Assembly: GCA_031266385.1 (NCBI GenBank)
Contig: JAISBC010000013.1
Span: 1-29,499 of the forward strand
DNA from: Holosporales bacterium
GTDB lineage: Bacteria; Pseudomonadota; Alphaproteobacteria; RUG11792
Direction of reading: 5' to 3'
DNA length: 29,499 nt
This document shows, piece by piece, positions 1 to 7,434 of this stretch (positions within the stretch are counted from its first letter, which is position 1; every line of letters begins with the position of its first letter). The notes under the pieces were generated by a model that did no database searches, had not been told where the DNA came from, and saw only the letters and a program-made list of their open reading frames with translations. Both the position numbers and the translations under genes were made by a program.

Positions 1-36
1 TTCTGATAGATCTTTTATCTGTTCGTACTTCATCAT
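1..36 (-). CDS. Start of a transposase, cut by the window edge
   Basis: On the minus strand two consecutive ATG codons at 36-31 open a frame that reads MMKYEQIKDLSE and runs off the window at base 1. This N-terminus resembles that of IS5-type transposases with an N-terminal helix-turn-helix found in intracellular alphaproteobacteria; that is recollection from very few residues. The context supports it: just upstream, a tRNA-Ala gene breaks off abruptly in its anticodon loop, as expected if a mobile element landed there. The stretch between 37 and 118 would then be the element's untranslated end. No domain can be checked because only 11-12 codons are visible, and another short gene start cannot be excluded. 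Confidence 0.4.
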   Translation of the reverse strand, partial: MMKYEQIKDLSE

Positions 37-117
37 AGTTCACAATGTTTTCTCTGTTTACCCAATTGGGATATTTCTACACCTTTTTATGTTATTTGTC
101 TAGATTCGAAAGAGGTC

Positions 118-151
118 TATTGCAGCGCTCTCCCAGCTGAGCTACGACCCC
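118..151 (-). pseudogene. tRNA-Ala 5' half, broken in the anticodon loop
   Basis: Read on the minus strand from 151, the sequence has a perfect tRNA-Ala-like 5' half: acceptor strand GGGGTCG, TA, the D arm GCTCAGCTGGGAGAGC, and the 5' side of an anticodon stem (CTGCA) followed by AT. After that the match stops. There is no 3' anticodon strand, no T arm able to pair, and no CGACCCC acceptor complement within the next 45 bases. The break lies in the anticodon loop and coincides with the DNA leading to the transposase start at 36, so insertion of a mobile element is the simplest reading. It lies downstream of dxr in the same orientation. Confidence 0.7.
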
Positions 152-199
152 GGTCGATTCAGGAAACTGACCGCCTTGATGGTACTGCATAGTCTCCCA

Positions 200-1333
200 T
201 CATTCAATCCGTTTTTTTTGATCGTACGCTGATTCTTCGATAATCGATCGAATATCATCGTAAGATTTTATTTCTTCTGTTGGGGATTGGTTTAGTATTT
301 CATCTATTATTTCGTAAATTTGTGTAAAACCGATTTTACCGTCTAAAAAACGGGAGACGGCTATTGAATCAGCCATCGTGAGGGCTATCGATTTGTTTTC
401 ACAGAATGCTCGATATCCCAGGCCAATATTTCTTCTTTGCCAATCTTTTTGTTCGACAAAGTGCATATCCCTCAAATTAACCATCCTTGCCCCACAGGAA
501 TTGATCCGCCCTGGATAATTCATGGCATATGATATCGGTAAAGTCATATCCGGAGGTGAAATGAGGGCCTTAACATTTCCATCAGAAAATTCGACGAGAC
601 CGTGAATCACAGCCTCCGGATGCATAATCGCCGTTATCTTAGAGATATCAATATCGAAAAGAATGGCAGCCTCAATAATCTCGAAGGCTTTATTGAGCAT
701 CGTCGCGCTATCAACGCTTATTTTGGTTCCCATCTTCCATTTTGGATGGTTTAAGGTTGCCTCGATTGTCGCCACAGCATCAAGCTCGGATTCCTCGAAA
801 TCCAGGAATGGCCCCCCGGAGGCCGTTAGGATTAACCTCTCTACCGAGCGTCTATCTTCTCCCACTACACACTGGAAAATGGCGCTATGCTCGGAATCGA
901 TCGGTATAATTTCAGTTCCGTTCCTTTCGGCCATAGCCATCAATAATTTGCCACCGATGATGATGGGTTCTTTCGAGGCAATTGCCAATCTTTTCGCGTG
1001 TCCGAGGCATGCAAATGTTGGCCCGACCCCCGTCGTCGTTCCGGAGACGGCCATCACGCAACAGTCTACATCCAGCCTTGCTAATTCATCGATTTCATCC
1101 TCCGGGACGACCTCGATTTGTTTTTCTCCGAATAGGGCCTCCCTTACGATCGAATAGTTCTCCTCGTGGGATATCCCCACGTATTTCGGCCTGTATTTCA
1201 GGGCCTGTTCGATTAGAATATCTGCCTTCGATCTGCCCGTTATCGCCAGAATATTAAAATCGCTATCTTTGGCGACCTCGAGGGCCTTTCGTCCGATCGT
1301 TCCAGTCGATCCAAAAATACTACAGGTTTTCAT
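200..1333 (-). CDS. dxr: 1-deoxy-D-xylulose 5-phosphate reductoisomerase
   Basis: Dxr (IspC) converts 1-deoxy-D-xylulose 5-phosphate to 2-C-methyl-D-erythritol 4-phosphate with NADPH, the committed step of the MEP isoprenoid pathway in the cytoplasm. The protein shows the N-terminal dinucleotide motif FGSTGTIG (residues 7-14), the ASKEPIIIGGK segment (119-129), the metal-binding PIDSEHSAIFQ (144-154, D146 and E148), TASGGPF, the NHPKWKMGTKISVDSATMLNK core and HPEAVIHGLVEF. At about 377 residues it is of normal length. I start it at the MKTCSIFG methionine because the glycine-rich motif sits only a few residues from the N-terminus in this family; an in-frame ATG seven codons upstream (1354) is possible. 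It overlaps the end of tlyC by 14 bases and closes the minus-strand run. Confidence 0.96.
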   Translation of the reverse strand: MKTCSIFGSTGTIGRKALEVAKDSDFNILAITGRSKADILIEQALKYRPKYVGISHEENYSIVREALFGEKQIEVVPEDEIDELARLDVDCCVMAVSGTTTGVGPTFACLGHAKRLAIASKEPIIIGGKLLMAMAERNGTEIIPIDSEHSAIFQCVVGEDRRSVERLILTASGGPFLDFEESELDAVATIEATLNHPKWKMGTKISVDSATMLNKAFEIIEAAILFDIDISKITAIMHPEAVIHGLVEFSDGNVKALISPPDMTLPISYAMNYPGRINSCGARMVNLRDMHFVEQKDWQRRNIGLGYRAFCENKSIALTMADSIAVSRFLDGKIGFTQIYEIIDEILNQSPTEEIKSYDDIRSIIEESAYDQKKRIE

Positions 1334-2213
1334 TCTGTCGTTCTTCAGAAACATGAATATGCGATATATATTTCTTCCGAATTTTGACGCTTTTTACTCG
1401 TCTTGGATCTGCATCCAGTATTTCGAATTCCAAATTTTGGCGCTGACAATCGACGAGCTCTCCCTTAACTGGAACCGTCCCGGTAATATGCGAAATCATA
1501 CCAGCTATCGTCTCGATCGAATTATCTTCTGGAATTATTTCGATTCCGCCATATTTTTGTATCTCTTCGAAGGTAGACTGAGCATCAACGATGACTACTC
1601 CATCCGTCATTTTGACTACCCTCCTACTCTGTTGTTTCATTTCCTCTGCATCCTGAATATCACCGATTATTTCCTCAACTAAATCACGGAATGAAACCAA
1701 ACCGTCGACCCCTCCATATTCGTCGATTACGACAGCTATCTTAATTCCGGTTTCCTTCATTTTGAGGAGCAAATCCAAAATCTGCATCGCCGGAGGAATA
1801 AACAAAACATCCTTAACGAAAACGCTGAGATTGAACGGCTTATTCATATAAAACCAATTCGCGACATCCTTAAGATAAATGACTCCGATGACGTTATCGA
1901 TCGTTCCCTGATAAACTACAATCGATGATCTCTGCTTTTCGACGAATAGCGACATAAGTTCCTCGATTTTTGCGGCATTTTGAATGCTTACTATATCAAT
2001 TCGAGGGATCATGATGCTCTGTACCTGGGTATCCTTTAAACTGAGAACATTGCCGAGTATTTCTCGTTCATCGCGTGCTATCGATTGGGTTGCCGAACAG
2101 TTATCCTCTTCGATTAATTCCTCGATCGCATCTCTCAGTGAATGTTCCCGTGATCTTTGTCTCCAATCTATTAGTCGATTAATGATCGTCGACAAAAAAT
2201 CTTTAATCTTCAT
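1320..2213 (-). CDS. tlyC: CorC/TlyC-type CBS-domain protein
   Basis: This is a cytoplasmic protein of the HlyC/CorC family without the N-terminal DUF21 membrane domain. A charged N-terminal region (to about residue 60) is followed by a tandem CBS pair (about 65-190, with MIPRIDIVSI, VIGVIYLKDV and AVVIDEYGGVDGLVSFRDLVEEIIGDI) and a CorC_HlyC C-terminal domain (from about 200). The family is linked to Mg/Co efflux control or called hemolysin C; the biochemical role is not settled, and the DEYGG(V/T)xGLV signature is the firm part. It starts 6 bases after ybeY, with GGGAGAA just inside the end of ybeY as a plausible ribosome site. The ybeY-corC order is the usual alphaproteobacterial arrangement. 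Confidence 0.9.
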   Translation of the reverse strand: MKIKDFLSTIINRLIDWRQRSREHSLRDAIEELIEEDNCSATQSIARDEREILGNVLSLKDTQVQSIMIPRIDIVSIQNAAKIEELMSLFVEKQRSSIVVYQGTIDNVIGVIYLKDVANWFYMNKPFNLSVFVKDVLFIPPAMQILDLLLKMKETGIKIAVVIDEYGGVDGLVSFRDLVEEIIGDIQDAEEMKQQSRRVVKMTDGVVIVDAQSTFEEIQKYGGIEIIPEDNSIETIAGMISHITGTVPVKGELVDCQRQNLEFEILDADPRRVKSVKIRKKYISHIHVSEERQNENL

Positions 2214-2219
2214 GATTTT

Positions 2220-2744
2220 TTAATTCTCCCACAAAACATATGGATTTTTTATACCAAATGCTTCTAGAACACAAATTTCGAGATTTTCCATTTCTTCTTC
2301 CTCTGGTTGTAAAACGTGATCCATACCCATGAGATGCAAAACGCCATGAACAAAAAGGTGAGTACACCTGTCAAAAAATGGAACTTCAAATTCGCGAGAT
2401 TCCTGTGCGATTTTTTCATATGCTAGGAATATATCGCCGATGACATGTCCCCCAGATCGCAGGGCCGAATCGATCTCAGAGACACCAAACTGCGGAAACG
2501 ACAAGACATTGGTCGTACTATTTTTTTGCATGAATTTGAGATTCAATTCCTGCATTTCCGGATTATCGATGAGGTGGAGATCAACCTCAGCAAAGACCTC
2601 AGCATCAACATTATCATCTGGATATCTCTTCATTATAACGCAATCTAACACGCCCGACAAAGATTCTTTCCACTCGACAAATCCAGTTGTTTCTTCCCAT
2701 TTACTTTCAGATTCTACGTTAATATTTACTCGGCTTTTGCTCAT
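2220..2744 (-). CDS. ybeY: Endoribonuclease YbeY (rRNA maturation)
   Basis: YbeY is a zinc-dependent single-strand endoribonuclease acting in 16S rRNA 3' maturation and late 70S ribosome quality control. The sequence shows the NVLSFP motif (residues 79-84), the GDIFLAYE segment (103-110) and the metal triad H-x3-H-x5-H as HGVLHLMGMDH (H133, H137, H143). The 174-residue length is normal for the family. Its ATG overlaps the miaB stop by four bases (ATGA), so the two are translationally coupled. The phoH gene commonly found between miaB and ybeY is absent here. Confidence 0.95.
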   Translation of the reverse strand: MSKSRVNINVESESKWEETTGFVEWKESLSGVLDCVIMKRYPDDNVDAEVFAEVDLHLIDNPEMQELNLKFMQKNSTTNVLSFPQFGVSEIDSALRSGGHVIGDIFLAYEKIAQESREFEVPFFDRCTHLFVHGVLHLMGMDHVLQPEEEEMENLEICVLEAFGIKNPYVLWEN

Positions 2745-4075
2745 TTTTGTAGTATTTTCCCAGAGACACTGTTTATTCCGGAAGATTCGATCAAAACGTT
2801 CCTAAATTCACCGATCGGATTCGAATCACATTCGACCACCACAGACTGCATATATCCATTCTTCCCGATATACTGATTCTCTTTTTTCCCACATTTATCG
2901 AATAAAACGGAATGTACCTGGCCTATCAAACTATTATTCCGGTGGATTTGATGCCGAGATAGAGAATCTTGCAGCATCCTAAGTCTCCCTTCCTTCTCAT
3001 GTTCAGAAATTTGACCATCCATTTGGGAGGCCGGCGTATCTTTCCTACGGCTATACTTGAAGGCATATGAAACCACATACCCCACATCGTTCACAACTTT
3101 CACGGTATCCTCAAAGTCTTCATCCGTTTCCGTCGGAAATCCGACGATAAAATCGGATGAAAATTGCATATGCGGACATATCGTCCGGAACATTTTTAAT
3201 TTATCTAAATATTCGGCGACCGTATGCCCTCTATTCATCAATTTTAAAATTCTATCACTGCCGGACTGGATAGGGATATGAGCAAACGGAACGAGGATCG
3301 GAATCTCCGAATGAGCCGTCATCAAATCGACGGTAATATCCTTCGGATGAGAGGTCGTATATCTAAGCCTTTTTAAGCCGTCGATTCCAGAAATTTCGTA
3401 TAGAAGGCGATCCAGTTTCCAGGTATTTCCCTTCGTACCAATGTTTATATACGCCGCATCTCCATCATATGAATTGACGTTCTGCCCCAGGAGGGTAATC
3501 TCTTTCGCTCCATTGGAAATGAGATACCTAATATCCGAGATGATATCCTTGGCAGCCCTAGAATATTCTCGTCCCCGGGTATATGGCACTACGCAATACG
3601 AACAAAAATTATCACACCCCTCTTGGATGGTTACGAATTCACTGAATAGCACATCATTCTTTCTTTGCGCTTTTTCAAATTTATTGAATTTTTCCAGACC
3701 GATATCCAGGATTTTGGATTGCTCTCCATTCAGTATCTGCCCGATATAATCGGGTAATTTATGGTAGACGTGTGGTCCAAAGACTATATCGATAAGGCTC
3801 GATTTTTTGAATATCTCATCCTTTTCGGCCTGCGCGACACATCCCCCAATAGCGATGACTTTCGTTTTACTGGATTTCAACATCCCTATCGCAGAAAATA
3901 CCTTCCGTGCAGCATTTTCCCTGATATTGCAGGTATAAAAAACGAGGATATCGGCCGCCTTAGGGTCAAGAGTACGAACAAAGCCACGACACTCCATGAT
4001 CTCGATAATATTTTTCGAATCATAGACGTTCATCTGGCAACCGTAAGCTTTTATATAAAACGATGTCTCCTGCAT
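2741..4075 (-). CDS. miaB: tRNA-2-methylthio-N6-dimethylallyladenosine synthase MiaB
   Basis: MiaB is a radical-SAM methylthiotransferase that adds a methylthio group to i6A37 of tRNAs reading UNN codons. The UPF0004 N-terminal domain carries the three cysteines of the auxiliary 4Fe-4S cluster (C13 in YGCQMN, C49 in YTCNIRENA, C79 in GGCVAQ). The radical-SAM CxxxCxxC is at C154, C158 and C161 in EGCDNFCSYCVVP, followed by TRGRE and LLGQNVNSY. A TRAM RNA-binding region ends the 444-residue protein. The YGCQMN and LGQNVNSY signatures favour MiaB over MtaB or RimO. It follows the LON-domain gene after 21 bases and overlaps ybeY by four. Confidence 0.95.
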   Translation of the reverse strand: MQETSFYIKAYGCQMNVYDSKNIIEIMECRGFVRTLDPKAADILVFYTCNIRENAARKVFSAIGMLKSSKTKVIAIGGCVAQAEKDEIFKKSSLIDIVFGPHVYHKLPDYIGQILNGEQSKILDIGLEKFNKFEKAQRKNDVLFSEFVTIQEGCDNFCSYCVVPYTRGREYSRAAKDIISDIRYLISNGAKEITLLGQNVNSYDGDAAYINIGTKGNTWKLDRLLYEISGIDGLKRLRYTTSHPKDITVDLMTAHSEIPILVPFAHIPIQSGSDRILKLMNRGHTVAEYLDKLKMFRTICPHMQFSSDFIVGFPTETDEDFEDTVKVVNDVGYVVSYAFKYSRRKDTPASQMDGQISEHEKEGRLRMLQDSLSRHQIHRNNSLIGQVHSVLFDKCGKKENQYIGKNGYMQSVVVECDSNPIGEFRNVLIESSGINSVSGKILQK

Positions 4076-4096
4076 TTTTTTCTGTGAACTATTTTC

Positions 4097-4744
4097 TCAG
4101 TTAACAGTACGTGCTGTATCATACCTGTCGAACGAATTCATTTCTATGATTTTCGTGATCATATCTGATCTTTCTTTGATACCGACCACCTCGAGGAGTG
4201 ACTGTTTTTCACTCGGATGAAACGGACAGGCCATGGCCAGGGCAGAAATCAGGACATCGGCCGGAGCTCGTTCTATTTCTTTCCAGTTGGGCGATACCTC
4301 GATGGTCTTGAAATATGTATTGAGGGCGCTCATTAACCTGTACTTATCCATCTCCTGCAACTCATCCGTTTCCTCGATATCAATCATATATTTATCATAT
4401 GAAACGGAAATTCGTTTCATATCGGCCCCATCGGTGGGAATTTCTGAGATGGTCTCGAACCTGCAGATACCTTGAATAATGATCGAAACCTCTCCATCGA
4501 CTACATTGACGTCTGAAATCCGGCCGGCACAACCCGTCTTGAACGGCTCGATCAATTCCAGATTTCGTGCACCATTGACGAAGACTGGGCGTGGTTGAAT
4601 CACCGCGATCAAGTTGTTCTCTAGAATTTCCGAGGCGACCCCCAAATAATCGGATTCCGACATCGTGATGGGTAGGATAGCACGGGGCATCAATATAGTC
4701 GATCGGACCCTAAATACTGGTAGAACTTCGGGAAGTTGTTCCAT
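4097..4744 (-). CDS. LON substrate-binding-domain protein
   Basis: The 215-residue protein matches the stand-alone Lon N-terminal (substrate-binding) domain family common in alphaproteobacteria. It opens with LPVFRVRSTILMPRAILPITM, the family's conserved 'LPIFPLxxxxLLPGxxLPLxIFE' position, and continues through IAVIQPRP, GCAGRISDV and the QGICRFE segment, followed by a helical C-terminal half (about 120-210). There is no AAA ATPase or Ser-Lys protease domain, so it is not Lon itself. Its function is unknown; a role in substrate recognition is inferred from the domain only. It is the first gene of the minus-strand run to dxr, and the DNA upstream holds the likely promoter, which I could not locate. 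Confidence 0.85.
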   Translation of the reverse strand: MEQLPEVLPVFRVRSTILMPRAILPITMSESDYLGVASEILENNLIAVIQPRPVFVNGARNLELIEPFKTGCAGRISDVNVVDGEVSIIIQGICRFETISEIPTDGADMKRISVSYDKYMIDIEETDELQEMDKYRLMSALNTYFKTIEVSPNWKEIERAPADVLISALAMACPFHPSEKQSLLEVVGIKERSDMITKIIEMNSFDRYDTARTVN

Positions 4745-4873
4745 AAAACACGAATATCTGCTTCGAACATAACCATTTTAACACGGCTGATAACTCTTCC
4801 GTATCAGAAATCTATATTTTCCTCTCCTGCAAATCCTTGATCGAATCAATGACCCAAGCACACCATTAACAGA

Positions 4874-4904
4874 AAAAATTCAACAGGCGCCAATTATGGC
4901 GCCT
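4874..4904 (-). terminator. Probable intrinsic terminator of the 4999-5517 gene
   Basis: A perfect 7-bp stem (AGGCGCC at 4885-4891, GGCGCCT at 4898-4904) with a 6-base loop lies about 95 bases past the stop of the minus-strand gene at 4999. Read on the minus strand it is followed after a few bases by GAATTTTTTC. The stem is GC-rich and the T-tract is on the right side for minus-strand transcription, though slightly removed from the stem. Confidence 0.55.
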
Positions 4905-4998
4905 ACGATCAAAAACTACTCGAAAGAATCTGAGTCATTAGATATTCCAATTACTAAGCAACGCGGATCAAAAATCTCTCCAGTCCATCAATTTCATC

Positions 4999-5517
4999 TT
5001 ATTCACTAAAATAATCACTCGACCAAGAAAGAGATAAATCGTCCTTCACAAACAAGTCAATGCCGGGTAACGAAACACCTTGAGACTTTAAAGCATTACT
5101 AAATCCTCTTAAAGGAATCGTCAGGTGCACCTCAACCAAACACTCCCGTTCCCGAATGTCATGCATACAAGCAGGATTCGTGTCAAACCTATTCAAAAGG
5201 TCAAATAAGTGAACACACAGATTATTTAAAGACTCAGAGAAAAGTGGAAAAGAAGCAGCCTCCATTTCTAAAGCGCTCACATTCTCCCGCAGCACCTGTA
5301 AATTCGACTGAGAAGCTGGCACCCCGGAAGGAATCCCCAGCAGTCCAAAATCCCAGGTTAAGGTTTGGACTCCCTCAAAGAGAGTAGAAGAAGTACGGTC
5401 AAACTGCAGAGCACGGACTTCCTGAGCCCCTCCCTCACCATCCACATTGGGAGGAGAAGAAGCCATCACGCAACTATTCATCAATAGAGTTATAGCAACC
5501 ATCTTTCTGTTAAGCAT
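4999..5517 (-). CDS. Orphan secreted protein
   Basis: I do not recognise this 172-residue protein. It has an N-terminal export signal (basic start MLNRK, hydrophobic MVAITLLMNSCVMAS, likely cleavage after an Ala/Ser), so it is probably periplasmic or secreted. The mature part has no further membrane segment and contains a few cysteines (including ACMHD and ERECLVE) and a possible amphipathic middle (SALEMEAASFPLFSESLNNLCVHLFDLLNRF). LLMNSC is a poor lipobox, so a lipoprotein is possible but not favoured. It stands alone, with its own promoter-like sequence at 5554-5582 and a terminator at 4874-4904. No Shine-Dalgarno is evident for the ATG at 5517; a second ATG five codons in (MVAIT) follows AGAAAG. 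Confidence 0.65.
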   Translation of the reverse strand: MLNRKMVAITLLMNSCVMASSPPNVDGEGGAQEVRALQFDRTSSTLFEGVQTLTWDFGLLGIPSGVPASQSNLQVLRENVSALEMEAASFPLFSESLNNLCVHLFDLLNRFDTNPACMHDIRERECLVEVHLTIPLRGFSNALKSQGVSLPGIDLFVKDDLSLSWSSDYFSE

Positions 5518-5553
5518 CTGAATTCATTGGTAAAAGTTCAAAACGACTCAGGA

Positions 5554-5582
5554 TTGTACAAGAAACATTTGAGAATGTCCAC
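5554..5582 (-). promoter_or_regulatory. Sigma70-like promoter for the 4999-5517 gene
   Basis: On the minus strand TGGACA (5582-5577) and TACAAT (5559-5554) are separated by exactly 17 bases, 36 bases upstream of the ATG at 5517. Each box differs from consensus at one position. Confidence 0.5.
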
Positions 5583-5644
5583 AATAAATACACGGATCAG
5601 AAGCTGGGTATAAAACATTTATTGAGAATCTGGGTTCTTCGGTT

Positions 5645-5796
5645 CCAATAGTCTTCCTTCCAACCCTCCAGAATAAGTTTCCTGTTTGTCGATCCGGTAC
5701 TCGAGTCCTCACGTACACCCAAGTGTGCTTCTGGGCTGCTTTCCGTGTCTTCTAGTAATAGATCTGATTGTGGTGGTTGTGGAGGGGGTCTAATGG
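5645..5796. repeat. Palindromic interspersed repeat, copy 1
   Basis: About 152 bases that form one large imperfect palindrome: the outer arms read CCAATAGTCTTCC... and, on the other strand, CCATTAGACCCCC..., and the exact centre is ACAC-CCAA-GTGT at 5715-5726. It clearly aligns along its whole length with the element inside argS at 11948-12101, sharing GTTTCCTG, GTCGATCCGGT, CCGTGTCTTCTAG and GGGGTCTAATG-like blocks. This copy is intergenic. The size, palindromy and mobility into genes resemble Rickettsia palindromic elements (RPE); I do not recognise the sequence itself as one of the described RPE families. Confidence 0.8.
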
Positions 5797-6212
5797 ATTA
5801 GATATTTGCTTTGTAGAGATAATAGGGACTCACCATTTGGAATTCCCCACAATGAATCGTTATGTAAGGGGCAAAGGGGGCTCCACAGATAGATTGCTTC
5901 TAGGATATCTGCTGCTCGTCCTCATACTCATATCCATAAGGCTGCAGCTCTTCCTCCTCTTCATTATGGTCTAGCTCAGGACACTCAGGATTATGCAGCC
6001 TAGGTTGACCTGGTAAATCGCGGTAACGATTAACTAGGCCCTGTTAGGGAATTTTACATGAACTGTGGATGGTTTTAAAACATGTGGGGTGCTAAGGTGA
6101 GCAATAGTGATGCGTCAGGCCATCGTGGAATTAAGTTGCCCCGCAGGGGATTCAGGGTATATCTTTTGTATGTGCCTTGTTTTTGTCGATGGGATGTTTC
6201 CCATAATTTACG

Positions 6213-6878
6213 ATGAACGTTAAGTGCCCATACTGTGGCTGTTGCTACGATATAAAGTTAGATATGCTGAACAAGCCGATCGGAAATGAACGGTTGGGGT
6301 ATGGATGGTGGCTGAGATGTTTCAAGTGTCAAAAAAAATGGTGGCTAAAAAAATCCGATGTATCTCTTGAGCTTGAAAAATCCATCAAGGCAAATCGAGG
6401 TGATCAGATCGCAAAAATTTCTAGATTAAATAGGAAGAGAAAAGGACGGGTTACGAGGAAGTCCAATTTCCTGAGCCCAATCAATTGCATGTTAGTATTG
6501 GCCATCCTATTGACTGCCGTCGTCGTTTTCTATCATAGAGATGTCTTTACGGGATATTTAATCGACAGAGCGAAACGATTATCAAAAAATACTCGTAGAA
6601 ATATTACGATGAGTGACGTACGATACAACATTTCAAAGGCCGAAGATAATGATGGAGTTAAGATTTTCGTAACCGGAATCATCAAAAACGAGGATAATTC
6701 TGTCGCAAATTTACGAGGAGTGAAGATCTCGATATTTGACGGCAAAAATGAAATAAAATCGTGGGATTCTGCGTTACAGTGCGATTTCATCGTACCGAAG
6801 GATAGCCTGAGTTTTTCGACCGAAAATACCCTCGATAAAACGCCAGACAATATCAAGGTAGAGGTATCAATTTTTTGA
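6213..6878 (+). CDS. Zinc-ribbon, DUF3426-like membrane protein
   Basis: This 221-residue protein fits the alphaproteobacterial MJ0042-type zinc-finger family. The N-terminus carries CPYCGCCY (C5, C8) and a second pair CFKC (about 36-39), a zinc ribbon. A basic linker (NRKRKGRVTRK) precedes one membrane helix (about residues 90-110, CMLVLAILLTAVVVFY). The remainder is a DUF3426-like beta domain (KIFVTGIIKNEDNSVANLRGVKISIFD). The ribbon is therefore probably cytoplasmic and the C-terminal domain periplasmic. Its molecular function is unknown. Only 7 bases separate it from pgpA, suggesting one operon with pgpA and rodA. Confidence 0.75.
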   Translation: MNVKCPYCGCCYDIKLDMLNKPIGNERLGYGWWLRCFKCQKKWWLKKSDVSLELEKSIKANRGDQIAKISRLNRKRKGRVTRKSNFLSPINCMLVLAILLTAVVVFYHRDVFTGYLIDRAKRLSKNTRRNITMSDVRYNISKAEDNDGVKIFVTGIIKNEDNSVANLRGVKISIFDGKNEIKSWDSALQCDFIVPKDSLSFSTENTLDKTPDNIKVEVSIF

Positions 6879-6885
6879 TGAAAAG

Positions 6886-7434
6886 ATGAAAAACTGGAAT
6901 AAAGTCGCGGTCATGACCTGTATTTCTTTTTTTGGTACTGGGTTAATCTCGAAAAGGATGCCCGGAACCGTCGGATCGCTTTTTGCGACAATTTTATTGA
7001 TTTTCACGAAACCAGATTTAATTCCTTATATTTTTGTCATTTTTCTAGTGATGGGATTATACGGTTGCTCTCTGTTTTTTAAACAGAAAGATGCAGATTT
7101 ATCTGACAAGGATCCAGGTTTTATCGTAATCGACGAAGCCTGCGGGATCTATTGTTGTGGTATATTCCTGGCGACTGTAAATCACTTATCTATGATCGAT
7201 TTCGCCTTAAGCTTTTTTCTATTCAGATTTTTCGATATCTTGAAACCATGGCCTATAAAACAGGTCGAATACAGGCTAAAACAGGGGATTCATCTTTTTA
7301 GGATCAATGTCCGTAGAGCACAGAATCGTAATGTAAATGACAGAATGGCGGTCATAGGGATTATGATTGATGATATCATGGCGGCCGTGTACGCGATACT
7401 TGTTCACGCCGTGTATATCTATTTAACATCATGA
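6886..7434 (+). CDS. pgpA: Phosphatidylglycerophosphatase A
   Basis: PgpA removes the terminal phosphate of phosphatidylglycerophosphate to give phosphatidylglycerol in the inner membrane. Family motifs are present in order: GTGLISKRMPGTVGSL, DPGFIVIDEACG, FRFFDILKPWPI and GIMIDDIMAAVYA, with several hydrophobic segments between. At 182 residues it is slightly long: between KPWPI and GIMIDD there are about 30 residues (including INVRRAQNRNVNDRM) where the family usually has about 12. The gene overlaps rodA by four bases (ATGA). Confidence 0.88.
   Translation: MKNWNKVAVMTCISFFGTGLISKRMPGTVGSLFATILLIFTKPDLIPYIFVIFLVMGLYGCSLFFKQKDADLSDKDPGFIVIDEACGIYCCGIFLATVNHLSMIDFALSFFLFRFFDILKPWPIKQVEYRLKQGIHLFRINVRRAQNRNVNDRMAVIGIMIDDIMAAVYAILVHAVYIYLTS

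Larger units (their letters stand above)
5518..6212. other. Long intergenic stretch with a palindromic repeat
   Basis: No gene is supportable here. The left part holds the promoter at 5554-5582, and the middle the palindromic element at 5645-5796. The right part (about 5800-6212) has only short frames without family resemblance and a small hairpin, CCCC-GCA-GGGG at 6139-6149, about 60 bases ahead of the next gene. I checked for SRP RNA, tmRNA and RNase P RNA signatures and saw none. Confidence 0.6.

Noticed and set aside
5768..5974. Plus-strand frame of 68 codons in the intergenic region
   Set aside because: It starts inside the palindromic repeat, lacks a ribosome site and has no recognisable product.
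6060..6180. Possible structured RNA (SRP, tmRNA or riboswitch) before the zinc-ribbon gene
   Set aside because: None of the conserved cores, such as the SRP GGAAGCAGC loop or a tRNA-like tmRNA end, is present. Only a small hairpin is seen.
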